Below, one piece after another: positions 1-9,796 of a DNA stretch of 64,000 bases. Made by a program: the position numbers and the translations under genes. This DNA comes from Sphaerimonospora mesophila NBRC 14179 = JCM 3151 (lineage in GTDB: Bacteria; Actinomycetota; Actinomycetes; Streptosporangiales; Streptosporangiaceae). The stretch lies in contig BCRI01000001.1 in the NCBI GenBank assembly GCA_001552515.1, positions 62,001 through 126,000 on the forward strand, read 5' to 3'. The notes under the pieces are model-generated. The model ran no database searches, had not been told where the DNA came from, and was given only the letters and a program-made list of their open reading frames with translations. The number at the start of each line of letters is the position of its first letter. Position 1 is the stretch's first letter.

Positions 1-848
1 CCGTCGATCACCGACCGCCACCGCGCCCTGACCGCCTCCAGGTCCGATCCTTCTGGGTTGGCGAAGCGGCTCGGCTGCTGGATGACCGCGGCGAGGTAGG
101 CCCCCTGGGCCACGTCCAGGTTCTGCACGTCGGTGTCGAAATAGGCCCGGGAGGCGGCCTGGATGCCGTGCGCGCCGCGGCCGAAGTAGATCGTGTTGAG
201 GTACTGCTCCAGCACCCAGTCCTTCGACTTCGAGCGGTCCACCTTCAGCGCGATCATGATCTCTTTTAGCTTGCGCGAGATGGAGCGTTCCTGCCCGATT
301 CCGCTGTAGTAGTTGCGCACCAGCTGCTGGGTGATCGTCGATCCGCCCTGGAGCTGCCGGCCGGTGAGCGTGGACCAGACGGCGCGGGCGGTGCCGGAAA
401 CCGAGACGCCCTTGTCCCGGTAGAACGTGCGGTTCTCGGCCGCGATGACGGCCTCCCGGACCGGCTTCGGCACCTGGGCGAGCGGCACGTTCTCCCGGTT
501 CACGCCCTGCTTGGCCAGAATGTTCTTGCCGTTGCGGTAGTAGATGACCGAGCCCTCGGCAGTCGCGTCCTTCTTCGTGCTGTCGGGGATCGGCGTGAGT
601 AACCAGATGACGCCGAAGGCCACTGCCAGCACGACGAGACCCGAGATCATCATGACGAGGAGGGCGCGCAGCCTTCTTCTCCGCCGCCGGGTCGGTGGCG
701 GGACCCCGGCAGCGGAGCCGCCCTCCGGCCGCTCCTGGTCCGCCGGACGCAGCGCGTGCATCGGCACCGTGTCGTGCAGGGGACCTCTGTCGTCATCGTG
801 AGCCCTGGGGCCGCCCCGGCGCATGGGGCCTGAGTCGCCGCTGTCCAC
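1..848 (-). CDS. Class A penicillin-binding protein, N-terminal part (runs off the window)
   Basis: Bifunctional peptidoglycan synthase of the cell membrane; only the cytoplasmic tail, the membrane anchor and most of the GT51 glycosyltransferase domain lie in the window. Translation shows an Arg-rich tail, one membrane segment (about residues 65-85), then AENRTFY (the first GT51 motif, with EN where many homologues have ED), GGSTITQQ, and the RKLKEIMIALKV/EQYLNTIYFGRGAHGIQAAS block that binds lipid II. The transpeptidase domain should lie beyond position 1. I chose the GTG at 848 because a purine-rich GGGGGGA precedes it by 6 nt; an in-frame ATG at 824 has no such site. Codon 83 (600-602), inside the membrane segment, is TTA, the rarest leucine codon in such genomes. 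Family assignment is firm; substrate role is known for the family. Confidence 0.93.
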   Translation of the reverse strand, partial: MDSGDSGPMRRGGPRAHDDDRGPLHDTVPMHALRPADQERPEGGSAAGVPPPTRRRRRRLRALLVMMISGLVVLAVAFGVIWLLTPIPDSTKKDATAEGSVIYYRNGKNILAKQGVNRENVPLAQVPKPVREAVIAAENRTFYRDKGVSVSGTARAVWSTLTGRQLQGGSTITQQLVRNYYSGIGQERSISRKLKEIMIALKVDRSKSKDWVLEQYLNTIYFGRGAHGIQAASRAYFDTDVQNLDVAQGAYLAAVIQQPSRFANPEGSDLEAVRARWRSVID

Positions 849-959
849 GCGTTTCCCCCCGAAACGTCCGCTTACACCTGTGAGCTGGGGGGATGAGTTC
901 CACGGTAAACGATGGCCGGCCATGCCCGACAACGAGCCCATAGCGACAGGTGGGGAAGC

Positions 960-1427
960 CTATCCCCCGGCGGCGCGTACCAACGGCAGGATCCGGTACG
1001 ACACAGGCGTGTCGAGAGCGATTACTGACGATGTCCGTACGACCCCCTGAACGTCGACGATGAGGTCGATGACGCGCTGGAGGTCGGCGTTGTCGCGTGC
1101 CACCACCCGGCACAGCATGTCGCCGCTTCCGGTGATCGTGTGCGCCTCCAGGACCTCGGGGATGAGCGCGAGCTGGTCGGCCACCGGCACGTGCCCGGCG
1201 ACCTGCCGGATCTGCAGCGTCACGAACGCGGTCACGCCGAACCCGAGCGCGGCCGGATCTATGTCGGGACCGTACCCGGTGATCACCCCGCGCGCGGCCA
1301 GCCGGTCGAGCCTGGCCTGGACGGTGCCCCTGGCCACACCGAGCCGACGGGAGCATTCGAGCACGCCGATGCGCGGTTCCGTTGTCAGCAAAGAGACGAT
1401 CCGGGCATCGAGCTGATCAATCGTCAC
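960..1427 (-). CDS. Lrp/AsnC family transcriptional regulator
   Basis: 155-residue DNA-binding protein. N-terminal winged helix (about 1-60, with LECSRRLGVARGTVQARLDRL as the recognition helix-turn-helix), then a RAM/ACT-like ligand-binding domain ending near residue 150 (motif GSGDMLCRVVARD). The GTG start has AAAGGTAG five nt upstream. It is divergent from hppD with only 96 bp between them, the arrangement expected for a local regulator of tyrosine degradation; this regulatory link is inference. The effector is probably an aromatic amino acid or its keto acid, but nothing in the sequence proves it. Confidence 0.9.
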   Translation of the reverse strand: MTIDQLDARIVSLLTTEPRIGVLECSRRLGVARGTVQARLDRLAARGVITGYGPDIDPAALGFGVTAFVTLQIRQVAGHVPVADQLALIPEVLEAHTITGSGDMLCRVVARDNADLQRVIDLIVDVQGVVRTSSVIALDTPVSYRILPLVRAAGG

Positions 1428-1498
1428 AACATCTACCTTTGGTCATGGCTACTGGATATACAGATTGTCCACTAATTCAACTCACTCTTGCACAATTT

Positions 1499-2627
<1,129 letters not shown>

Positions 2628-2633
2628 CCCGAA

Positions 2634-2680
2634 CCTGACGAACTTTGCCCTGACATCGGCGTGATGGGCAGTTTGTCAGG
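2634..2680 (+). terminator. Hairpin after hppD
   Basis: Inverted repeat with arms CCTGACGAACTTTGCCC and GGGCAGTTTGTCAGG, loop of about 14 nt, starting 7 nt after the hppD stop codon. There is no T-run, as is common for actinobacterial terminators. Confidence 0.6.
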
Positions 2681-2783
2681 CGTAATTCAGCGGTCCGCTG
2701 GGGAATGGAAGACTTTTTGCCCTTCTCCGGCTTTGATCGGCGAACGGCGCGGTGATCAAAGGAGCCAAGTCCTCCTCCTCGCA

Positions 2784-2789
2784 TAAGGT
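2784..2789 (+). promoter_or_regulatory. -10 hexamer TAAGGT of a probable leaderless transcript
   Basis: TAAGGT ends 9 nt before the ATG of the aminopeptidase, which has no Shine-Dalgarno sequence. This spacing puts transcription start at or next to the start codon. Confidence 0.45.
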
Positions 2790-2798
2790 GGCCTGGCC

Positions 2799-4280
2799 AT
2801 GTCCGCGCTCCGTCGCCCCACCACGTCCGTGACCGCCGCGCTCGCCGCGGCGGTCCTCGCCGTCACCACCGCCTGCTCGGGCGCGGTGGCCGCGCCCGAG
2901 GCGGTCCCGGCGGCCACGCCGGGTGACGCCCGGGGCGTGGAGCGGACCGACCCGCTCGCCGCGCTCGCTTCGGGCACGGTGGGCGCAGCGGGCATCGGCG
3001 ACCCCGCCTTCCCCGGGGACGGCAACGGCGGCTACGACGTACGGCACTACCTGCTGCGGCTGTCCTTCGACCCCACGACCAAGCGACTGGCCGGCAGCGC
3101 GACGATCCGCGCGACGGCCCTGCATGACCTGACCTCGTTCAACCTCGACCTGCGCGGGCTCACGGTGAACCGGGTGACGGTCGACGGCGCCGTGGCCGGG
3201 TTCGGCCGCCAGGGCGACGAGCTGACCGTCCGCCCGGCGGGCCGGATATCCAAGGGCGACAGGTTCGAGGTGCTGGTCGACTACTCGGGTCTGCCGGAAC
3301 CCATCCGCGACTACGTCAACCTCGGCACGTACGGGTTCGTACCGACCGCCGACGGGTCGTTCGTGACCTCGGAGCCGAACGGGGCCAAGACGTGGTTCCC
3401 GTCCAACGACCACCCGGCCGACAAGGCCACCTACGACTTCGAGATCACCGTGCCGGCCGGGCTGACCGCGATCGCCAACGGCGAGCTCGTCGGCGAGCCG
3501 AAGACGGTCGACGGCAAGACCACCTTCGTGTGGCGGGAGAAGCACCCGATGGCCAGCTATCTCGCCACGATGACGACCGGGAGATTCGAGGTACGCACCG
3601 GTAAGACCGCGAAGGGCGTGCCGATCTACACGGCCGTCGCCCCGGCCTTCCGCAATTCGCTCGACAGCCTCTACGCCGAGACGGCGAAGATCACCGACTA
3701 CTGGTCGACCGTGTTCGGGCCCTACCCGTTCTCCTCCACCGGAGGCGTGATCGACGACTACTCCTCCGGCTATGCGCTGGAGAACCAGACAAAACCGATC
3801 TACGGCGGATTCTCCCCACAAAGCGGCATCATCGCCCACGAACTCGCCCATCAGTGGTTCGGCGACAGCGTGAGCATCACCAGGTGGAAGGACCTGTGGC
3901 TGAACGAGGGCTTCGCCAGCTACGCGGAGTGGCTCTGGGCGGAGCACCGCGGCGAGGCCACTGCGGACACGCTGTTCCAGCGCCACTACGCGAACCCCGC
4001 AGACCCCATGTGGAGCTACCCGCCGGGCGAGGCCCGGGCCACCGACCTGTTCAACACCTCCGTCTACGTGCGCGGCGCGATGACACTGCACGCGCTGCGC
4101 AAGCAGATCGGCGACGCCGTGTTCTTCCAGCTGCTGAAGAAGTGGACCACCGAGCACCGGTACGGCAATGCCACGACCGAGCAGTTCGTCGCGCTGGCCG
4201 AGCAGCTGTCCGGCAAGAAGCTGGCCTCCCTCTTCGACGCCTGGCTGTTCCAGCCCCGCCGTCCCCCCGCCGTCGCCTGA
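2799..4280 (+). CDS. M1 family zinc aminopeptidase, secreted lipoprotein-like
   Basis: 493-residue metallopeptidase that removes N-terminal residues from peptides outside the membrane. The zinc motif is complete: HELAHQWFGD with His347, Glu348 and His351, and the third ligand Glu370 in NEGFAS. The usual GAMEN exopeptidase motif is replaced by YALENQT around residue 328. The N-terminus is a signal peptide ending in VTTACSG, which resembles a lipobox, so the protein is probably membrane-anchored. It is shorter than PepN (about 850 residues): the N-terminal beta saddle and catalytic domain are present and the large C-terminal helical domain is missing, as in the short secreted actinobacterial members. 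Confidence 0.92.
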   Translation: MSALRRPTTSVTAALAAAVLAVTTACSGAVAAPEAVPAATPGDARGVERTDPLAALASGTVGAAGIGDPAFPGDGNGGYDVRHYLLRLSFDPTTKRLAGSATIRATALHDLTSFNLDLRGLTVNRVTVDGAVAGFGRQGDELTVRPAGRISKGDRFEVLVDYSGLPEPIRDYVNLGTYGFVPTADGSFVTSEPNGAKTWFPSNDHPADKATYDFEITVPAGLTAIANGELVGEPKTVDGKTTFVWREKHPMASYLATMTTGRFEVRTGKTAKGVPIYTAVAPAFRNSLDSLYAETAKITDYWSTVFGPYPFSSTGGVIDDYSSGYALENQTKPIYGGFSPQSGIIAHELAHQWFGDSVSITRWKDLWLNEGFASYAEWLWAEHRGEATADTLFQRHYANPADPMWSYPPGEARATDLFNTSVYVRGAMTLHALRKQIGDAVFFQLLKKWTTEHRYGNATTEQFVALAEQLSGKKLASLFDAWLFQPRRPPAVA

Positions 4281-4319
4281 GGCTCGCCATCGCCCGCGCC
4301 CGGGTGCCGGGCCCGTCGA

Positions 4320-5132
4320 TCAGAGCTTCCTGCCCACCGCTCCGTACCCACCGTGCACGCGATTTGCCAGGAAGGGGTCCTCATCCGGGTCCGAACGCCA
4401 CTCGCCGACCGCCACCAGGCCGGGCTCCACGAGTTCGAAGCCGTCGAAGAACCGGCTGATCTCGGCGCCGGTGCGGAGAGTGAGCGGTACGGGACCGGTG
4501 TTGTAGGCCGCTGCGAAGGCCTCCAGTGACTCGGGCGCGAAGTCACCGGTGACGTGGGAGATGGCGAGGTAGCTGCCGGGCACGCTCGCGTCGGTGTAGC
4601 GCCTGACGATGCCGAACGGGTCCTCCTCGTCCCTGATGAACATGAGCGTGCCCACGATCACGACGGCGATCGGCCGGCCGAAGTCGAGCGTCGCCAGCGT
4701 GTCGGGGTGCTTGAGGATGCTGTCCGGTTCGCGGAGATCCGCCTCGACGTAGGCGGTCCTGCCCTCCCTGGTGCCGCGCAGCAGCGCACGGGCGTGGTTC
4801 ATCACGATCGGGTCGTTGTCGACGTAGACGATCCTGGCCGCCGGGTTCACCGCCTGGGCGACCTCGTGCGTGTTGCCCTGGGTGGGAATTCCGGTGCCGA
4901 TGTCCAGGAACTGGTCGATCCCCTGCTCCGCGAGGAACCGTACGGCACGCCCGAGGAAGGCGCGGTTGTCCCGGACTCCCTCGACGACCCCCGGGGAGAC
5001 GTTGATGACGGCTTCGGCGACCTTCCGGTCGGCCTCGAAGTTGTCCTTGCCCCCCAGCCAGTAGTCGTAGATCCGGGCGGGATGCGGCACCGTGGTGTCG
5101 AGCTTCCGGGGAGCGGGCGCGTCGTCGGCCAT
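4320..5132 (-). CDS. SAM-dependent methyltransferase, PF04672 (DUF574) family
   Basis: 270-residue protein of a family expanded in mycelial actinobacteria and of unknown substrate. Diagnostic pieces are VPHPARIYDYWLGGKDNF near the N-terminus, the SAM-binding FLDIGTGIPTQGNTHEVAQ loop and IVYVDNDPIV with the acidic residue that contacts the ribose. Start taken at the ATG at 5132 with GGAG six nt upstream; a TTG 12 nt earlier is also open. A TAAGAT hexamer lies upstream as a possible -10. It converges on the aminopeptidase gene. Confidence 0.9.
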   Translation of the reverse strand: MADDAPAPRKLDTTVPHPARIYDYWLGGKDNFEADRKVAEAVINVSPGVVEGVRDNRAFLGRAVRFLAEQGIDQFLDIGTGIPTQGNTHEVAQAVNPAARIVYVDNDPIVMNHARALLRGTREGRTAYVEADLREPDSILKHPDTLATLDFGRPIAVVIVGTLMFIRDEEDPFGIVRRYTDASVPGSYLAISHVTGDFAPESLEAFAAAYNTGPVPLTLRTGAEISRFFDGFELVEPGLVAVGEWRSDPDEDPFLANRVHGGYGAVGRKL

Positions 5133-5206
5133 GCCGGACTCCAAGAGACGAAGTTTTACTTGATCTTATTCCATTCCAGGCGGAATCGGATGGACCTTCG
5201 GCTCGC

Positions 5207-6421
5207 TCAGGAGAAGTGCAGCTTGTGGCCGTCGCGGCGGAGTGCGGCGAGCACCTCGTCGCAGTGCCTGGGCCCCCTGGTCTCCAGCTGCAGCAGCACC
5301 TCGACCTCGTCCAGGTGCAGCCGGGAGCCCACCCGCTCGTGCACGACGTCGAGCACGTTGGCCCCGAGCTCGGCCAGCCGGTGCAGGAGCGCGGCGAGCG
5401 CGCCGGGCCGGTCGGTCAGCCGGATCCGGAAGGCCAGATAGCGCCCGGCCGCCGCGAGGCCGTGCCGCAGCACCCGGGCGAGCAGCAGCGGGTCGATGTT
5501 GCCGCCCGACACCACGGCGACGACCGGCGGGTCGAACGCGTGCGGCTGGTCGAGCAGCGCGGCGACCCCGGCGACGCCGGCGGGCTCGACGAGCAGCTTC
5601 GACCGCTCAAGGCAGAGCAGCAGGGCCCGCGACAGCGACTCCTCCGACACCGTGACCACCCGGTCGACCAGGTAGTGGATCAGCTCGAACGGCAGATCGC
5701 CCGGCCGCCCGACCGCGATGCCGTCCGCCATCGTCGAGGTCGGTTCGACCATGACCGGGTGACCGGCCGCGAGCGACTCCGGATAGGCGGCGGCCCGCTC
5801 CGCCTGCACGCCGATCACCCTGATGCCCGGCCGCAGCGACTTCACCGCGAGCGCGACGCCGGCCGCCAGGCCCCCGCCGCCGATCGGCAGCACGATCGTG
5901 GCCGCCTCCGGCAACTGCTCCAGGACCTCCAGCCCGACCGTGCCCTGCCCGGCCACCACGTCGGGATGGTCGAACGGGTGGATGAACACCGCGCCGGTCC
6001 TGTCGGCATGCTCCCGCGCCGCCTGGAGTGCCACGTCGACCGTGTGGCCGGCGAAGACGACGTCCGCGCCGTACGCTCTGGTGGCCTCCACCTTGGGCAG
6101 CGGGGCGCCCTCGGGCATGTAGACGGTGGACTTGGCCCCGAGCAGCGTCGAGCCGAGCGCCACGCCCTGGGCATGGTTGCCGGCGCTGGCCGCGACCACC
6201 CCCCTGGCCCGCTCGTCGTCGGTGAGCCGGGCGATCCGGACGTACGCTCCGCGGATCTTGAACGATCCGGCCCGCTGGATGTTCTCGCATTTGAGGTGTA
6301 CGGGACCTCCGGCCGCCTCGGACAGCACACGGGAGTGCAGCACCGGGGTCTGGACGGCCACGCCCTTGAGTAGCTCGCGCGCGGCGACGACATCGTCGTA
6401 CGTCACCTGTGGGACAGCCAT
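5207..6421 (-). CDS. ilvA: Threonine ammonia-lyase (biosynthetic/catabolic type with ACT domain)
   Basis: PLP enzyme that deaminates threonine to 2-oxobutanoate, the first step to isoleucine. 404 residues: fold type II catalytic domain with the PLP lysine at Lys55 (GSFKIRGAY), the glycine-rich phosphate loop PIGGGGLAAG, and a C-terminal ACT-like regulatory domain from about residue 330 (LAFRIRLTDRPGALAALLHRLAELGANVLDVVHER). Start chosen at MAVPQVTYDD, where family similarity begins; the frame stays open to 6490. Divergent from the secreted repeat protein at 6586. Confidence 0.94.
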   Translation of the reverse strand: MAVPQVTYDDVVAARELLKGVAVQTPVLHSRVLSEAAGGPVHLKCENIQRAGSFKIRGAYVRIARLTDDERARGVVAASAGNHAQGVALGSTLLGAKSTVYMPEGAPLPKVEATRAYGADVVFAGHTVDVALQAAREHADRTGAVFIHPFDHPDVVAGQGTVGLEVLEQLPEAATIVLPIGGGGLAAGVALAVKSLRPGIRVIGVQAERAAAYPESLAAGHPVMVEPTSTMADGIAVGRPGDLPFELIHYLVDRVVTVSEESLSRALLLCLERSKLLVEPAGVAGVAALLDQPHAFDPPVVAVVSGGNIDPLLLARVLRHGLAAAGRYLAFRIRLTDRPGALAALLHRLAELGANVLDVVHERVGSRLHLDEVEVLLQLETRGPRHCDEVLAALRRDGHKLHFS

Positions 6422-6476
6422 GAGCCAATCTTCGCAGCACGAGCCGGTCCGCGCCGACGAGACCGCGCCCCCGATG

Positions 6477-6519
6477 CAGGTCGCTTTCAAGCCCGTGCAA
6501 TCAGCGTGAAAGCGACCTG
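6477..6519. promoter_or_regulatory. Perfect 13-bp inverted repeat between divergent genes
   Basis: CAGGTCGCTTTCA (6477-6489) and TGAAAGCGACCTG (6507-6519) are exact reverse complements with a 17-bp gap. The repeat lies between the divergent ilvA and the repeat-protein gene, so it is more likely an operator or a 5' leader structure than a terminator. The right half, GTGAAAGCGA plus GGCCGT, recurs upstream of the paralogous gene at 60075 (59908-59925). Confidence 0.5.
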
Positions 6520-6585
6520 GCCGTTAATACGAGTCGTCCCGGTGAACCGGGTCACGTCCGGACCCGATACGCAACGGAGAAGACG

Positions 6586-7464
6586 ATGCGCACTCCTTGG
6601 AAGATCACGACGGCCGCCGCGCTGGTCCTGGCCGTCGTTTCGGTGGCCGCCCCGCCGGCCGTGGCATCGGCGTCGGCATCGGCGGACGCCCGTACGGGCA
6701 CGCGTGCTGCTGACGCCTCCTACCGGTATTGGGGCCACCATGGCCTGACACGGCGCCAGATGCGCGAGGACGTCCCGCTCATGCAGACCAGAGGTTACGG
6801 TCCGGTGAGCTTCTCGGTCGGACTGGAGGGGTCCCAGGACAGGTACTCGGGGTTCTGGGACACCCGACGCGGCCCGCACCGGATCCTGATCTCGTACGGC
6901 TATCTGAGCGGATATCAGACGCGGTTCGACGCCTACGTGGCCAACGGCTACCAGCCGGTCATGATCAGCGCCACGGGCAGCGGGCAGAGCGCCATGTACA
7001 GTGCGATCTTCGAGAAGAAGGCGAACGGCTTCTTCGCCCGCCACGGCGTCGACACCGCGCGCCTCAACGAGGCCAACGGCGTGGCGCGACGGGACGGCTA
7101 CGTCCCGGTGTCGATCAACACGTACGGCACGGCGTCCAGCCCGCGCTTCGTGGCCGTCTGGGAGAAGAACACCTCGCGCGCGATCTGGAGCGTGACGACC
7201 TCCGTTCCCGCAGCGGAATACCAGCGCCTCTTCGACGCCCAGGTCAGGGCCGGATATCGGCCGTCCGCCGTCGCCGTCGGGCCTGACGGCAGGTCCTACA
7301 CGACCGTCTGGCGCAAAGACCGGATCGGCAGATGGTACGCCTTCCACGGGATGACCGCCGCCCAGTACCAGACGCGGTTCAACGAGATGACCGCCAAGGG
7401 CCTCTACCCGACCTGGATCGACATGGAGAACGGCGTCTACGCCGCCGTCTTCACCACCAGATGA
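6586..7464 (+). CDS. Secreted tandem-repeat protein (BTRD1-like), copy A
   Basis: 292 residues. A Sec signal peptide (about 1-32) is followed by five degenerate repeats of about 45-50 residues. Each begins with a Tyr/Phe-rich helix and has GY.P (residues 76-79 region and later copies), then a strand ending in a W or F motif such as VAVWEK, AIFEKK or TTVWRK. This matches the bacterial tandem repeat domain found in polyglycine-hydrolase-type proteins, here without any hydrolase domain. No catalytic motif is seen. GGAGAAGACG precedes the ATG. It is a paralogue of the protein at 60075-61001. Exported location is well supported; function is unknown, and BTRD1 membership is from recognition of the repeat pattern. 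Confidence 0.82.
   Translation: MRTPWKITTAAALVLAVVSVAAPPAVASASASADARTGTRAADASYRYWGHHGLTRRQMREDVPLMQTRGYGPVSFSVGLEGSQDRYSGFWDTRRGPHRILISYGYLSGYQTRFDAYVANGYQPVMISATGSGQSAMYSAIFEKKANGFFARHGVDTARLNEANGVARRDGYVPVSINTYGTASSPRFVAVWEKNTSRAIWSVTTSVPAAEYQRLFDAQVRAGYRPSAVAVGPDGRSYTTVWRKDRIGRWYAFHGMTAAQYQTRFNEMTAKGLYPTWIDMENGVYAAVFTTR
7375..7446 (+). repeat. 72-bp exact direct repeat, copy A
   Basis: Identical over 72 bp to 60912-60983, within the last repeat of the paralogous secreted-protein genes, in the same orientation 53.5 kb apart. Confidence 0.9.
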
Positions 7465-7495
7465 TCACGCCTCCCGCGGCACACGCCTCGGAAAC

Positions 7496-7525
7496 GGCGC
7501 CGGGCCGGCGGTGCGGCCCGGCGCC
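7496..7525. terminator. Bidirectional terminator hairpin
   Basis: Perfect 12-bp arms GGCGCCGGGCCG and CGGCCCGGCGCC with a 6-nt loop, placed between two convergent genes (ends at 7464 and 7535). Confidence 0.75.
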
Positions 7526-7534
7526 GCGATGCGG

Positions 7535-8608
7535 TCAGCTCTGCCGTAGGGCGGGCATCGGGAGGGGGATGGCGTACGCGGTGGCGCCGCCGCCCACCCC
7601 GCCTTCACAGGAGTTCGGAGGTGCGGTGGTCACGCCCCTGGTGGAGGGACGTTCCGCCGCCCAGAACATGTAGCCCAGCATGCCGGGGGTGAGGCCGGCG
7701 CCGTTCGGCGCGGCCGTCTGGACGAACGATCCCGTGGACTTCTGCAGTGACGCGTCGAAGTCCGTGCATTCGGGGCGGACCTTGTTGCCTTCGGCGATGT
7801 AGAACGCGCCGGTGAACTTGGCCGGGGCCAGCGGCGGGATCGGCGGGGAGTATGTGGGCTTGCCGTCGATGTGCTCCTGCCAGTTGGCGATGGCTCCGGA
7901 GGTGCTCGGCTGGCGGGCGGGCACCATGGCGTTGGCGTAGTCCAGGACCGGGAGGTCGGTGCGCAGCCAGTCCGCCGTGGCCTTCCTGCCGATGTCGATG
8001 AGCCATCGGTCGCCGGCGGCGAGGTCGATGGTGAGCCGGGCGGCCGGGTCGGCGCCGGTCGCGTCGTACGGCAGGGCGGAGCGGTAGGCGTCGATGAAGG
8101 CCTGCAGACCGACCAGGTCGGGCCTGCTGTTCTCCTCGTAGTCGATCTCTATGCCGACGCCGAGCCGCTGGGCGACCTCGGCGGCGTTGCGGCCGAACTG
8201 CGTCGCGTTCTCTGCCAGTGCGGCGTTCCACGCGTCCGTGTAGGTGATGCCTCCGATGGAGAGCATCACCCGGATTCCGCGGCTCGTGAAGTAGTTCACG
8301 ATGTCGGCGGTCATGCCGCGCGGCACGCCGTCCAGGGTCTGTGCGTCGGTTGTCCTGTGCAGCAGCTTGACCGGGTGGACGAAGCTGAGCACCACGAGAT
8401 TGACCGACGGGCGGCCGTCGCCGCGGTCGATCAGCCAGTGGTTCTTGGAATCGAAGTCCGTCGTGCTGCGGACGGTGCCCCAGATGCAGGCGTCGTCGCC
8501 GCAGTGCCAGGCCCCGTAGACCTGGAGCGGGGTCGAGCCGGCGTGGGCGGGGACGGGAGGGAGAAGGAAGGGGAGGAGTAGGGAGACGAGTGCGGCCAGA
8601 CGACGCAT
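7535..8608 (-). CDS. Secreted GH18-like glycoside hydrolase
   Basis: 357 residues with a clear signal peptide (MRRLAALVSLLLPFLLPPVPAHA). The mature part is a TIM barrel of the chitinase/endo-beta-N-acetylglucosaminidase type: VMLSIGG is the SxGG substrate motif and GVGIEIDYEEN stands where GH18 enzymes have DGIDIDWE. The catalytic glutamate and the Asp two residues before it are kept, but the first Asp of DxxDxDxE is Val and the second is Glu. MLGYMFWAAERPS near the end resembles the conserved Trp of the -1 site. GGAGGT sits 7 nt before the ATG, which fixes this start. Probable role is hydrolysis of an N-acetylglucosamine polymer; reduced activity is possible. Confidence 0.82.
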   Translation of the reverse strand: MRRLAALVSLLLPFLLPPVPAHAGSTPLQVYGAWHCGDDACIWGTVRSTTDFDSKNHWLIDRGDGRPSVNLVVLSFVHPVKLLHRTTDAQTLDGVPRGMTADIVNYFTSRGIRVMLSIGGITYTDAWNAALAENATQFGRNAAEVAQRLGVGIEIDYEENSRPDLVGLQAFIDAYRSALPYDATGADPAARLTIDLAAGDRWLIDIGRKATADWLRTDLPVLDYANAMVPARQPSTSGAIANWQEHIDGKPTYSPPIPPLAPAKFTGAFYIAEGNKVRPECTDFDASLQKSTGSFVQTAAPNGAGLTPGMLGYMFWAAERPSTRGVTTAPPNSCEGGVGGGATAYAIPLPMPALRQS

Positions 8609-8739
8609 GCCGATACCTCCACGCGCAAGCAACTGGAAAGAGCGTTAACTAATTCGCTTGGCGCCGTCCATCTCCTGTCGGGACACACCTGTCTCCCGCC
8701 GCGCGGGATAAGCGGGATAAGGAGAGAAGCCGGGAGCCT

Positions 8740-9735
8740 TTAGGCGGCATCGGCCGACCAGTAGGAGCCGGCGGCCAGGATGAGGGCGGCCGCACCCACG
8801 AGACCGGCGTCCTGGCCGAGCCCGGCCGGGACGACGCGGACCCGCGCGGCGAACTCCATGCGGGTGTGCTCGCGCAGCGCCTCCCTGAGCGGGTCGAACA
8901 GCAGCGGCCCCGCCTGGGACAGGCCGCCGCCGATGGTCACCAGATCGAGGTCGCAGAGGTTGGTCGCCGAGGCGATCGCGATGCCGAGGGCCCGCCCGGC
9001 GCGGGCCATCGCGGCCAGCGCGACCTCGTCGCCGGCCGCGGCGTCGGCGGCCAGCCGCCGTCCGGTCGCCGTCCCCGCCTCGCTGTATCCACCCGTGCCC
9101 GGCTCCGGCGGCTCCCCCGGCGACCAGCCCCAGGCCACCGCCCAGGCGGCGAGGCCGGGGCCGCGGGCGACCGCCTCCAGGCATCCGAGCGCACCGCACC
9201 CGCACCGCGCTCCGCCGGGCTCGACCACCACATGCCCGATGTGCCCGGCGTTGCCGGTGCCGCCGTCGATCAGCCGCCCGCCCAGGATCAGCCCGCCGCC
9301 CACCCCGGTGGAGACGACCATGCCCAGCATGTTGTCGCTCCCCCGCCCGGCGCCGCGCCAGTGCTCGGCGACCGCGAGACAGACCGCGTCGTTGTGGATC
9401 CGCACCGGAAGGCCGGGGAAGCGCCGGGCCAGCCGCTCACGCAGCGGGAAACCCCGCCAGCCCTGGATGTTGAGCGGCGACACCGCCCCGTCCGGCCAGG
9501 TCATCGGGCCGCCGCAGCCGATGCCCACCCCGGCGAGGTCCTCGGGCGCGCCCACGTCGTCGATCAGACGGTCGATCAGCCCGGCGAGCGCCGACCAGAG
9601 GGCCTCCGCGTCCGCTCCGGGCGGGGTCGCCGCGCGCCGGGCCGCGATCACCTGCCCGTCCTGCCCCACCAGGCCCACCGCGAGCTTGGTGCCGCCGATG
9701 TCGGCGGCCAGCACAGATCCCGTCACATGCGTCAC
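8740..9735 (-). CDS. ROK family sugar kinase (glucokinase-like)
   Basis: 331 residues. ATP-site motif ADIGGTKLAVG at the N-terminus, sugar-binding GHIGHVVVEPGG, and the ROK zinc-site signature RCGCGALGCLEA. No N-terminal helix-turn-helix, so this is a kinase and not a ROK repressor (NagC/XylR type). Family members phosphorylate glucose or N-acetyl sugars with ATP. GTG codons at 9735 and 9726 both fit as start. Its position beside a GH18-like gene could mean an amino-sugar role, but there is no further support for that. Confidence 0.88.
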   Translation of the reverse strand: MTHVTGSVLAADIGGTKLAVGLVGQDGQVIAARRAATPPGADAEALWSALAGLIDRLIDDVGAPEDLAGVGIGCGGPMTWPDGAVSPLNIQGWRGFPLRERLARRFPGLPVRIHNDAVCLAVAEHWRGAGRGSDNMLGMVVSTGVGGGLILGGRLIDGGTGNAGHIGHVVVEPGGARCGCGALGCLEAVARGPGLAAWAVAWGWSPGEPPEPGTGGYSEAGTATGRRLAADAAAGDEVALAAMARAGRALGIAIASATNLCDLDLVTIGGGLSQAGPLLFDPLREALREHTRMEFAARVRVVPAGLGQDAGLVGAAALILAAGSYWSADAA

Positions 9736-9796
9736 ATGACCATCCCAGTGCCCGCCGCCGGGCCGGGTCAAGCGACGCCCGGGCTGAACCCGTCCG

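Noticed and set aside
2676-4157. 493-codon minus-strand frame across the aminopeptidase
   Set aside because: Antisense shadow; low-complexity Arg/Gly/Val composition.
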